A stretch of DNA of 8,082 nucleotides from Ignavibacteriales bacterium. Lineage in GTDB: Bacteria > Bacteroidota > Ignavibacteria > Ignavibacteriales > Melioribacteraceae. Within the stretch, counting starts at the first letter, position 1, and every line of letters starts with the position of its first letter. The notes below the pieces were generated by a model. That model saw nothing but the letters and a program-made list of their open reading frames with translations, was not told the origin of the DNA and ran no database searches. The stretch lies in assembly GCA_016929735.1 (NCBI GenBank), contig JAFGID010000332.1, positions 1-8,082 on the forward strand. Direction: 5' to 3'. A program made the translations under genes and the position numbers. This document shows, piece by piece, positions 1 through 6,324 of the stretch.

Positions 1-1
1 A

Positions 2-124
2 AACGCCGGACTTGAAACTGTCATGATAACAGGGCATGTTGAAAAAAGATGGCCTCACCTTATAGAGGGCAGAAAAAAACACGCCGACTTCGTCATAAAA
101 AATCTCGACGAATTGGCGTGTTAG
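2..124 (+). CDS. C-terminal end of an unidentified protein (5' end outside window)
   Basis: An open frame enters from the left edge and gives 40 residues ending ...KNLDELAC before a TAG stop at 122-124. The tail contains GHVEKRWPHLIEGRKKHADFV, whose style (a basic patch followed by AD-hydrophobic-VI-x-N) is loosely reminiscent of the C-termini of P-loop nucleoside or uridine kinases. That is only an impression; I do not recognise the family. It converges on the minus-strand sorting-domain gene, whose stop is at 150-152, leaving a 25-base gap with no clear terminator. Base composition matches that gene rather than the AT-rich island further right, so this is probably native chromosome. Confidence 0.5.
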   Translation, partial: NAGLETVMITGHVEKRWPHLIEGRKKHADFVIKNLDELAC

Positions 125-149
125 TCCGCTTTTATCCTAAGAGCCGAAA

Positions 150-740
150 TCAGAGGACAGTGATTCTCGCCTTCAGAGAAGGTTTTTCAGGCTCATATAT
201 TTCCACGAAATAAACTCCGGCTCCGAGATTGCCGATCTCAAGAGAATTTATACCTTTAACTCCTGTTATTTCACTGTATTCAGCTACTGTCCTGCCGGTG
301 ATGTCGGATATTGAGGCGTTGTAAATTCCGTCCTGAGGCAGGACAAGAAATACTGTGGAATAGGGTCTTAGGACCGAAGGGTATACCATGAAAGTTTCCA
401 ATGAAACATTCTCGGGGATTTCTTCGATTCCCAATGTCCACGGCGCGTCTATCCAGAGGTCGGAATGGTTGTAACCTGCGTAAAGCACGGCACTGCCCGA
501 TCCCGTCGCTCCCGGCGAGTAGCATAATCTCGGGCTTGTCCCGTCTGCAAAGAAATGACTGGGATGGTTGTTTATGGGAGCAGACTGAAAATTCCAGCTC
601 GTGTGGTTGGAACCTGCCGCCCACCCCCAGAAAATCTTCGTCGTGTCATACTGGTTGTCGTGGTAGAGGTATGTCATGTTTACATACATGTTGCCGAACG
701 ATTTGTAAAACCTTATGTCAGTCGGTGTTTCCATGAAAAA
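150..740 (-). pseudogene. C-terminal fragment of a secreted protein with a T9SS type A-like sorting domain
   Basis: The open frame runs from 770 down to a TGA at 150-152 (206 residues if ATG 768-770 is used). Residues about 120-206 look like a type IX secretion sorting domain: a YP-S segment, a beta-sandwich region, a DITGR turn, the GNLGAGVYFVEI strand and a short basic tail ending ITVL. In this family the domain directs export across the outer membrane and attachment to the surface. Residues 20-115 are rich in aromatic residues, Asn and Ser, like an extracellular adhesin or enzyme, but no catalytic motif is visible. There is no signal peptide. The first ten residues (MSNRFGTNVP) are encoded by the inverted repeat at 740-761, so the apparent start is an artefact and the real 5' part has been lost at the element boundary. 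The minus-strand sequence upstream has no ribosome binding site. I am fairly sure of the sorting domain; the function of the rest is unknown. Confidence 0.65.
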
Positions 741-1118
741 GGGGACGTTGGTTCCAAAACGATTTGACAAAACAGTATAAAAGGGACAGGTTTAACAAGT
801 AGAATAACAGGGGTTGTTGGTTCAAAAATAGTTTTAATGGGCAGTATAAATGGATTGTCTATTGTTATCCCAAAAAAAGGTTGGATGAAAGCGGCGCTTT
901 AGTCAGGTGATGGGTAGGGGCATTGTAAAATTACCAATTGTAAATATAAGAGGACCTCTTTGGGGCTTAAGGCAGACTGTGAAATCCAACAGTGTATTCT
1001 GTGATGCAGGTCTGGCAAGATTTTTTGGTATGACACTCTCCATAAAATTGATTGGTTTTTTCTAATGCGTTGTAGGAGAAAAAAATCTGCTCTAAGCGTT
1101 TTAGAACCAACGTCCCCT
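740..1118. mobile_element. MITE-like element bounded by 22-bp near-perfect inverted repeats
   Basis: The left end (740-761, beginning AGGGGACGTTGGTTCC) and the right end (1097-1118, read on the minus strand) are inverted copies matching at 21 of 22 positions. Short A-runs lie just outside both ends (736-739 and 1119-1122). They could be a target duplication but are too low in complexity to prove it. The 335 bases inside hold no convincing gene. The only sizeable frame (minus strand, 899-1153) starts outside the right end, reads through that repeat, and has no recognisable domain. Both flanking genes are broken at the ends of this element. Its size, terminal inverted repeats and lack of a transposase fit a non-autonomous miniature transposon. 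A recombination scar between two copies of a dispersed repeat is the main alternative. Confidence 0.55.
741..858 (+). repeat. Two diverged direct copies of the element's left end, 69 bp apart
   Basis: The end sequence starting at 741 recurs in the same orientation at 810. Without gaps the two share GGGG, then GTTGGTTC, AAAA, TTT and the block CAGTATAAA, about 31 of the first 42 positions. Because the second copy (810-858) is clearly diverged, the left side may carry ends of two elements of different age, or an internal duplicated binding site for a transposase. Confidence 0.55.
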
Positions 1119-1596
1119 AAAAACAAAAGCCCCACAAGGTTCTTATGGAGCACTTATCGCATTTCCGCTTGGAGAAAAATTTGTTCTCTGTGAATTTGAA
1201 TCGCAGCGTTTCCAACCTGAAATAAAAACAGAAAGCATTTGGTATGTTTCTATGGGATGCGGTCAACCAATTACTGATCCATTTTTGGCTTTAATGAGAC
1301 AAATATTTTGGCACAATAAAATACCAACATGCGATGAAGCAACATTTGTTGTTTGTTGGGCTTTAGATCACGCAATAAATTGTAATCCTGGTGGAATAAA
1401 GGGACCTATTAATATTGCTGTTTTAAAAAACAATAAAATTGGAACAAAAAATGAGATGAAAGCAGAATTAATTAATGAAATTACTATGGAAGAACACAAA
1501 TGTAGTCTTAATGGGATGATTGAATATATACGAAAGTATAAACATATGAATAATGAAACACACGATTCCACATTACCCAAGCCAGAAAATTCATAA
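1119..1596 (+). pseudogene. 3' fragment of a proteasome-like Ntn-hydrolase gene
   Basis: The frame is open from just after a TAG at 1102-1104 to TAA at 1594-1596 and reads KAPQGSYGALIAFPLGEKF at its start. The stretch MGCGQPITDPFLALMRQIFW, followed by WALDHAINCNPGG and a GPINIAVL strand, closely resembles the C-terminal half of bacterial proteasome-beta-like Ntn-hydrolases, as I remember their SGQPITDPFLALMR and NPGGV segments. Similarity begins right at the inverted-repeat edge (1118), so the N-terminal part, including the nucleophile, is missing. The first in-frame ATG is at 1252 with no good ribosome binding site. The last 45 residues are charged and probably a variable tail. A product from ATG 1252 is conceivable, but as a hydrolase this gene is dead. 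Family assignment is from memory of the pattern only. Confidence 0.6.
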
Positions 1597-1603
1597 TTTT
1601 CTG
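1583..1603. repeat. Perfect 9-bp inverted repeat with a 3-base loop
   Basis: CAGAAAATT and AATTTTCTG flank CAT. The repeat straddles the stop codon of the Ntn-hydrolase fragment and ends five bases from the stop of the minus-strand lysine-rich ORF. It could be a weak bidirectional terminator or lie close to the IS boundary. No U-tract follows directly on either strand, so intrinsic termination is unproven. Confidence 0.5.
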
Positions 1604-1607
1604 AAAA

Positions 1608-1739
1608 TCAATCCTTCTTCTTCTCAAATTTCTTTTTTGGTTTTGTCTTCAGCAAAATTTTGACCACATTTTTAAAATCATTTTCTTGCAATTTGATTTT
1701 CTTTTGAAATTTATTTGTTTTCTTTTTTTTTGCCTTCAT
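1608..1739 (-). CDS. Lysine-rich 43-residue mini-protein coupled to the transposase
   Basis: The ATG (1737-1739) overlaps the transposase stop in an ATGA arrangement, the usual layout for translational coupling. The frame gives 43 residues beginning MKAKKKKTNKFQKKIK and ending in a KKK tract before TGA at 1608-1610. Nineteen residues are lysine, so the product would be very basic with little hydrophobic core and could bind nucleic acid non-specifically. It lies inside the insertion sequence. I do not recognise a family. A run of eight A residues sits in codons 3-6 and could allow slippage. Alternatively the frame is chance: AAA/AAG codons are cheap in an AT-rich, purine-biased strand. The exact ATGA junction is the main reason for listing it. 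Confidence 0.4.
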   Translation of the reverse strand: MKAKKKKTNKFQKKIKLQENDFKNVVKILLKTKPKKKFEKKKD

Positions 1740-2689
1740 GTATTTATCAACTCCTTGTAGCTCAATCTGCCTTTGCAATTATACAGCAATTTGTCAAATT
1801 TTTCATTTGAATCAAGTTCCATGTTGTTGTAGCGATATGCAAGTGTGTTCAAATATTTGTCCACGTGTTTATCACTCATGCTGTGGTAAATACCGATATA
1901 CATTCTTTTGAACAAAGACCAATAACCTTCAATCGTATTTGTGTGAATTTTGCCATTCACATATTCGCCTTTACTGTGTTTTATGAACTGATGTTTGTAT
2001 TTGAAATGCAAATTATTGTAACCGAACCATTCGTCTGTATAAATTTTTGTCCCTTTTGCAACACGACTTTCAATTTGTGGTTTTATTGTATCACTTGAAG
2101 CATTATCAATTTTGAAAGCAACAACTTGAGCATTTGATTCCTTTGTTTTTCTTTGCACTATACCGAGAACAACGGATTTGTCTTTTGTGTTTCTGCCTTG
2201 AGTGCCTTCCAATTTTTTGCTGTTATGCTTGTTCTTGTATTTGCCGCCAATATATGTTTCATCAATTTCAACAGGCTTTTTGAATTTGTTATCTTTGGCA
2301 ACAAAATTTTCTGTTGCTCTTCTTATTCTATGAGCCAAAAACCATGCAGTCTTTTGTGTAACTTTCAAATCTTTTGCAAGCTGAACACTTGAGATTCCTT
2401 TTGAATGTGAAGTCAGCAAAAATATTGCCATGAACCATTTGCGCAAAGACAGTTTTGATTCTTCAAAAATTGTTCCAGATTTTGCATTGAACTTTTTTCT
2501 GCAATTTGAACATTTGATGTCTATTTGATTTTTCAATCTGTAAAACTCTGCATGACTTTCTGAAACTCCGCAATGTGGACAAAAAATCCCGTCTTCCCAT
2601 TTCAAGCTTTCCAAATATTGATAACAATCAATTTCTGTTTTGAAAGTTTCAACAACTTCCAAGATATTTTTGAACTCAAAATTTTGCAT
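1736..2689 (-). CDS. IS1595-family (ISXO2-like) DDE transposase
   Basis: This 317-residue protein cuts and rejoins the ends of its insertion sequence. It has the family layout. An N-terminal zinc ribbon uses C37-x2-C40 and C60-x2-C63. A helical HTH-like DNA-binding segment follows at about 80-122 (SVQLAKDLKVTQKTAWFLAH). The RNase H-like catalytic domain carries D143 in EIDETYIGG, D219 in YTDEWFGY and E254 in NTIEGYWSLFKR, with K261 seven residues after the glutamate. The length is normal for the family and the frame has no interruption, so it looks active. The start is supported by AAGGAG at 2697-2702, seven bases upstream, and by a consensus-like promoter at 2715-2743. It is divergent from the XRE regulator gene and overlaps the lysine-rich mini-ORF by ATGA. 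The family call is firm; the IS subgroup is not determined. Confidence 0.93.
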   Translation of the reverse strand: MQNFEFKNILEVVETFKTEIDCYQYLESLKWEDGIFCPHCGVSESHAEFYRLKNQIDIKCSNCRKKFNAKSGTIFEESKLSLRKWFMAIFLLTSHSKGISSVQLAKDLKVTQKTAWFLAHRIRRATENFVAKDNKFKKPVEIDETYIGGKYKNKHNSKKLEGTQGRNTKDKSVVLGIVQRKTKESNAQVVAFKIDNASSDTIKPQIESRVAKGTKIYTDEWFGYNNLHFKYKHQFIKHSKGEYVNGKIHTNTIEGYWSLFKRMYIGIYHSMSDKHVDKYLNTLAYRYNNMELDSNEKFDKLLYNCKGRLSYKELINT

Positions 2690-2714
2690 TTTTTGTCTCC
2701 TTTTTTATAATTAT

Positions 2715-2743
2715 AATATAACATAAGTTTATCTATATGTCAA
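2715..2743 (-). promoter_or_regulatory. Sigma-70-type promoter of the IS1595 transposase
   Basis: On the minus strand TTGACA (2738-2743) is followed after 17 bases by TATATT (2715-2720), one mismatch from consensus in total. The predicted start lies about 20 bases upstream of the transposase ATG, whose AAGGAG is at 2697-2702. Confidence 0.6.
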
Positions 2744-2758
2744 CAATTATTATCAATA

Positions 2759-2808
2759 ATATTGCAATATATAATATTTGCAAAAATATATTGACAATTT
2801 GCAAAAAT
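2759..2808 (+). promoter_or_regulatory. Three TTGCAA palindromes: putative operators of the XRE regulator
   Basis: The palindrome core TTGCAA occurs at 2762-2767, 2778-2783 and 2799-2804, with centre spacings of 16 and 21 bp. The first sits inside a perfect 12-bp palindrome, ATATTGCAATAT (2759-2770). The second and third are identical 12-mers, ATTTGCAAAAAT (2776-2787 and 2797-2808), set two helical turns apart. The third lies in the spacer between the -35 and -10 boxes, so occupancy would block RNA polymerase; the second lies just upstream of the -35. This fits autorepression by the downstream HTH protein, as in C-protein-controlled restriction systems. Binding is inferred, not shown. Confidence 0.6.
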
Positions 2809-2818
2809 GTAATATAAT
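2791..2818 (+). promoter_or_regulatory. Consensus promoter of the regulator/methyltransferase operon
   Basis: Perfect TTGACA (2791-2796) and perfect TATAAT (2813-2818) are separated by 16 bases. Initiation seven or eight bases after the -10 falls at 2825-2826, on the A of the regulator's ATG. The mRNA would therefore be leaderless for the first gene. Confidence 0.75.
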
Positions 2819-2825
2819 ACTGTTT

Positions 2826-3083
2826 ATGGAGCACAAATTGAGGAAACAAGTAAGACAAATTTTGCGTGAATATATGTATAAAAATGAGATCAATCAAACG
2901 CAACTTGCGCAAAAACTTGAGATTGACCGTTCACTTGTCAGTCAAATCATAAATGAAAAACAAAATATTTCCCTCGACAGATTGGAAGAATATTGCAATA
3001 AATTGGGTGTGGAGTTGCAAATACAAATTGATTGGGAAAATATAGATCAAATCAGGCAATTAGAAGGAGAAAAAAATGAATAA
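2826..3083 (+). CDS. XRE-family HTH regulator (controller-like)
   Basis: An 85-residue DNA-binding protein, probably acting as a dimer on the TTGCAA palindromes just upstream. Helices 2-3 of the HTH are visible at about residues 24-42 (NQTQLAQKLEIDRSLVSQII), followed by the typical NEKQNISLDRLEEYCNKLG helix-turn and a short strand (VELQIQID). Length and position match C-proteins of restriction-modification systems and HigA-like antitoxins. ATG 2826 is chosen because the promoter's -10 box ends only seven bases before it and the HTH fold is complete from there. A TTG at 2778 in the same frame lies upstream of the -35 and would not be transcribed. No ribosome binding site precedes 2826, consistent with a leaderless message. 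The 3' end overlaps the methyltransferase ATG by eight bases, implying coupled translation. Its role as repressor or activator of the operon is inferred. Confidence 0.85.
   Translation: MEHKLRKQVRQILREYMYKNEINQTQLAQKLEIDRSLVSQIINEKQNISLDRLEEYCNKLGVELQIQIDWENIDQIRQLEGEKNE
3064..3069 (+). promoter_or_regulatory. Ribosome binding site of the large methyltransferase gene
   Basis: AAGGAG lies inside the end of the regulator gene, six bases before ATG 3076. It fixes the methyltransferase start and the eight-base gene overlap. Confidence 0.75.
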
Positions 3084-6000
3084 TGCAGAAAACATTTCTG
3101 AATTATCTTTATACAAATTGTCTGATACTTTATTTTCAAAAACGAATAATATTTTGAGAACTGCTAAAACCGAAGAAGATTTAAGAATTGGTTTTGAAAA
3201 AATACTTGATCCGATTAAAGAACAGCTAAAAATTACCTATTCAAATCCAAAATATGAAAAATCAGTTGGCACTGGATTTTCAGACGCAATGCACGGACAA
3301 GTGATTATTGAATATGAACCTCCCAATTCTTTTAAATATGAAAGAAATATTAATCACGCTTATGAACAATTGATTGGTTATATGACAGATGAGTTAAAAA
3401 CAATTGATAATAAACGTTTAATAGGTGTTGGTTTTGATGGGATACAAATCTTTTTTGTTCAATACAATGAAAAAACAATAAAAAAAATTGAAAAATCTAA
3501 ATTTATATTACAAGGGCCATATAATTTTAATACTGAAAGTGCAAAAACGTTTTTAATATATTTACGATCTTTATCCCGTTTTCCTTTAAATGCTGATAAT
3601 TTGGCAAATAAATTTGGTCCAAAAAGCAAAATTGCACAAGAAACAATAACTGCTTTTATTAATGCTTTAAATAATTGGGGAGATGAAACACATAAAAATA
3701 CTTATTTTAATGAATGGAAAAGACTTTTTGGTATTGTATATGGGGAAAAATTTTCTGATACAACTCAAAAAAAAGAACTCACAGCTTTATCAAATGAATA
3801 TAATTTGAGTAACAATATTGATTTTCAAAAACTGCTATTTTGTGTACATACGTATTTTGCGTTGATAATGAAATTAATAGCTGCTGAAATATTAACTTTA
3901 AAAGTAACTTCTTTCAATACGACCCTTTCAAACCAATTTACACATGCAACAAGTGATGAGTTATTAAAACTTCTTGAGGATATTGAGAATGGTGGAATTT
4001 ATTCACGCAGAGGTATAAGAAATTTTTTGGAAGGTGATTTTTTTAGATGGTATTTGTATGCTTTTGATTCGCCAGAACTACAAGATTCTATAAAAAATAT
4101 TACAAGGTGTCTTTCTGAATTTGAACCAGCAACAACTACCATTGATCCTTTTGCAACTCGTGACCTTTTAAAAAAACTGTACCAATATCTTATCCCAAAA
4201 GATGTACGGCATAAACTTGGTGAATATTATACTCCTGATTGGTTAGCAGAATTGTTGATAAAAGAAGTCGGTTATAATGGCAATACATTAAAAAGATTTT
4301 TAGATCCAGCATGTGGATCAGGAACATTTCTTGTAATTGCTATACAAAAAGCTAAAGAACATGGACAAAAAGAAAACCTACCTCCTTTGGAAATTGCAAA
4401 AAGAATTGTTGCAAATATTTGGGGATTTGATTTGAACCCCTTGGCTGTAATCGCTTCAAGAACAAATTATATATTTGCATTAGGAGATATGATTAATAAA
4501 TTGGAAAATATTGAGATTCCCATTTATTTGACAGATTCGGTTCTAACACCTACAAGAACATCCACTGGCATTCTTGGTGAATCACTTGATATTAATACAT
4601 CTGTCGGTGAATTTAAAATTCCTAAAGAATGGATAAACAATCAAGGTTTATTGTTATCGTATGCTGTGCCAATAATTGAAGAAATGACAACAAATCAATA
4701 TTCATACGAAGATGCCAAAAACAGAATGAAAAAAGAGGGTTTGATTTTCAACAGTAATGAAAATATTGTTTCAACTTTTTATAATAAAATTTTGAAACTT
4801 GAGCAAGAAAATAAAAATGGAATTTGGGCAAGATTTCTAAAAAATGCTTTTGCCCCAATGATGGCAGGAAAATTTGATTTTGTTGTTGGTAATCCACCTT
4901 GGATTTTGTGGGAATACTTATCACAGGAATATAGAGGAGCAACACAAAGTTTGTGGGAAAATTATGGCCTTACCAGAATTGGAAAAACGAGGAATGTTCT
5001 CATTAGAGGTCGCAGAGATTTTTCAATGCTTTTTACATATGCGTCTGCTGATTATTACTTAAAAGAAAAGGCAAAATTAGGGTTTCTCATTACTCAAGAA
5101 GTTTTTAAATCTAAAGGAGCTGGTGAAGGATTCAGACGTTTTCAATTTGGAGAAGGGAAATTTGTTAAGATAATAAAAGCACATGATTTAGTTTCTATTC
5201 AACCATTTGAAGGGGCTACAAATAAAACAGCGGCAATAATTCTTAAAAAAGAAGAGAAAACCGAATATCCTTTACCATATTTTATTTGGACCAAGAAAAA
5301 AGGAGTTGGTAAAATATCTACAGATAAATTATTAAACGAAGTTTTGCCGTTATTACAAAAGAAAAAATATTATGCTAAACCTATTGGTTCTAACATCGGA
5401 GCATGGCGAACACAAGATATAGAAGCAGAAACTACATCAATAATTGAGGGTAAGAATTTTTATAAAGCGCATAGAGGTACTGCTATTGATCCGTATGGTA
5501 TCTTTTGGTTAAAAATTGTGCAGATTAAATCTAACAATACAATTCTCATTAATAATTTAGTAAAACATAGTAGGAAAAATATTCCCCAAAAAGAAGCTAT
5601 AATTGAAAATGATTTAGTTTATCCTGGAATTAGAGGTTCGGATATCGCTAGATGGCAAGCAGAATTTCAAATCTACACATTAATTACTCATCCAGGGAGT
5701 CAACAACCATATAATGAAGCGATTATGAAAAATAAATGGCCACGAACATTTAGTTATCTAACTCAATTTAAAGAAATACTTATGGACAGAGGAGTCTATA
5801 AACACTTCCATGAAAAAGCAAATAACCCATTTTACGGTCAAAGAGATTTTGGCAATTATACTTTTTCAAATTACAAAGTAGTTTGGAAAAGAATGAGTAA
5901 TGACATTTTTGCCGCTGTAGTTTCAGAATTTAAAACACTTTACGGTTATAAAAAAGCCATTCCCTTAGATACAACTTCTTTTTTCGCTATAAGCAATGAA

Positions 6001-6273
6001 ATCGAAGCTCATTATCTTTGTGCCATTATAAATTCAAATCCATTTCGTAATTTTATCAAATCATTTTCTTCTGCTGGTCGCGGTTTTGGTACTCCTTCAG
6101 TAATGGAGCATGTGGGTATTCCAAAATTCGATAAAAACAATAACATTCATCAACAACTTGCTGAAAACTCAAAACAATGTCATGATTTAAAATTAAAAAA
6201 CAAAAATGATGAAATATTAAAATTAGAAGAAGAAAATAATAAACTTGCACTAAAACTTTTAGATAAAAAATAA
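3076..6273 (+). CDS. Type IIG-like restriction-modification protein (N6-adenine DNA methyltransferase, Eco57I type)
   Basis: A 1065-residue single-chain enzyme that should transfer methyl groups from S-adenosylmethionine to adenine N6 at a DNA site. In order: residues 1-130 form a nuclease-like domain with GFSDAMHGQVIIEYEPP (D70, E79-Y-E81) and Q98-x3-Y102; 150-370 is a helical linker; motif X is about HKLGEYYTP (379-387); motif I is DPACGSGTF (410-418); GFDLNPLAVIASRTN (450-464) covers the next SAM-pocket strands; the catalytic motif IV is NPPW (606-609). About 765-1030 resembles a target-recognition region (YPGIRGSDIARW, YKVVWKR, SFFAI). A charged coiled-coil-like tail ends the chain. PD-(D/E)XK nucleases normally show ExK where this has ExE, so cleavage activity is uncertain. 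The length fits type IIG enzymes, and no helicase or separate S subunit is present. It is the second gene of the regulator operon. BREX PglX and DISARM methylases are alternatives by length, but their partner genes are absent here. Confidence 0.85.
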   Translation: MNNAENISELSLYKLSDTLFSKTNNILRTAKTEEDLRIGFEKILDPIKEQLKITYSNPKYEKSVGTGFSDAMHGQVIIEYEPPNSFKYERNINHAYEQLIGYMTDELKTIDNKRLIGVGFDGIQIFFVQYNEKTIKKIEKSKFILQGPYNFNTESAKTFLIYLRSLSRFPLNADNLANKFGPKSKIAQETITAFINALNNWGDETHKNTYFNEWKRLFGIVYGEKFSDTTQKKELTALSNEYNLSNNIDFQKLLFCVHTYFALIMKLIAAEILTLKVTSFNTTLSNQFTHATSDELLKLLEDIENGGIYSRRGIRNFLEGDFFRWYLYAFDSPELQDSIKNITRCLSEFEPATTTIDPFATRDLLKKLYQYLIPKDVRHKLGEYYTPDWLAELLIKEVGYNGNTLKRFLDPACGSGTFLVIAIQKAKEHGQKENLPPLEIAKRIVANIWGFDLNPLAVIASRTNYIFALGDMINKLENIEIPIYLTDSVLTPTRTSTGILGESLDINTSVGEFKIPKEWINNQGLLLSYAVPIIEEMTTNQYSYEDAKNRMKKEGLIFNSNENIVSTFYNKILKLEQENKNGIWARFLKNAFAPMMAGKFDFVVGNPPWILWEYLSQEYRGATQSLWENYGLTRIGKTRNVLIRGRRDFSMLFTYASADYYLKEKAKLGFLITQEVFKSKGAGEGFRRFQFGEGKFVKIIKAHDLVSIQPFEGATNKTAAIILKKEEKTEYPLPYFIWTKKKGVGKISTDKLLNEVLPLLQKKKYYAKPIGSNIGAWRTQDIEAETTSIIEGKNFYKAHRGTAIDPYGIFWLKIVQIKSNNTILINNLVKHSRKNIPQKEAIIENDLVYPGIRGSDIARWQAEFQIYTLITHPGSQQPYNEAIMKNKWPRTFSYLTQFKEILMDRGVYKHFHEKANNPFYGQRDFGNYTFSNYKVVWKRMSNDIFAAVVSEFKTLYGYKKAIPLDTTSFFAISNEIEAHYLCAIINSNPFRNFIKSFSSAGRGFGTPSVMEHVGIPKFDKNNNIHQQLAENSKQCHDLKLKNKNDEILKLEEENNKLALKLLDKK

Positions 6274-6324
6274 TTTTCAAAATTGTTTTTGTATTGAAAC
6301 AACTTAAAGAAATATAGTTAATAA

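Larger units (their letters stand above)
1608..2743 (-). mobile_element. IS1595-type insertion sequence (minimal extent)
   Basis: The element contains at least the transposase, its promoter and the coupled lysine-rich ORF. I could not find matching terminal inverted repeats. The left end should lie close to the Ntn-hydrolase stop (about 1597-1607) and the right end between the transposase -35 box and the TTGCAA operators (about 2744-2760), but both limits are inferred. The IS sits directly against the defence-like cassette. Confidence 0.5.

Noticed and set aside
401..767. Plus-strand frames opposite the sorting-domain gene
   Set aside because: No recognisable domains and poor composition; the minus-strand frame carries a clear conserved domain.
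899..1153. 84-residue minus-strand frame inside and across the inverted-repeat element
   Set aside because: It begins in the Ntn-hydrolase fragment, reads through the terminal repeat and has no domain, no ribosome binding site and irregular composition; a chance frame.
2778..2825. Upstream TTG start extending the XRE regulator to 101 residues
   Set aside because: The extension overlaps the operators and both promoter boxes and would not be on the mRNA; the HTH domain is complete from ATG 2826.
3076..6273. BREX (PglX) or DISARM methyltransferase
   Set aside because: No phosphatase, BrxC-like ATPase, Lon-like protease, helicase or DUF1998-type partners are present in the window.
6274..6300. 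TTTCAA/TTGAAA hairpin between methyltransferase and HEPN-like gene as a terminator
   Set aside because: Only six mostly A-T pairs with a 13-base loop and no U-tract; too weak to argue for an operon break.
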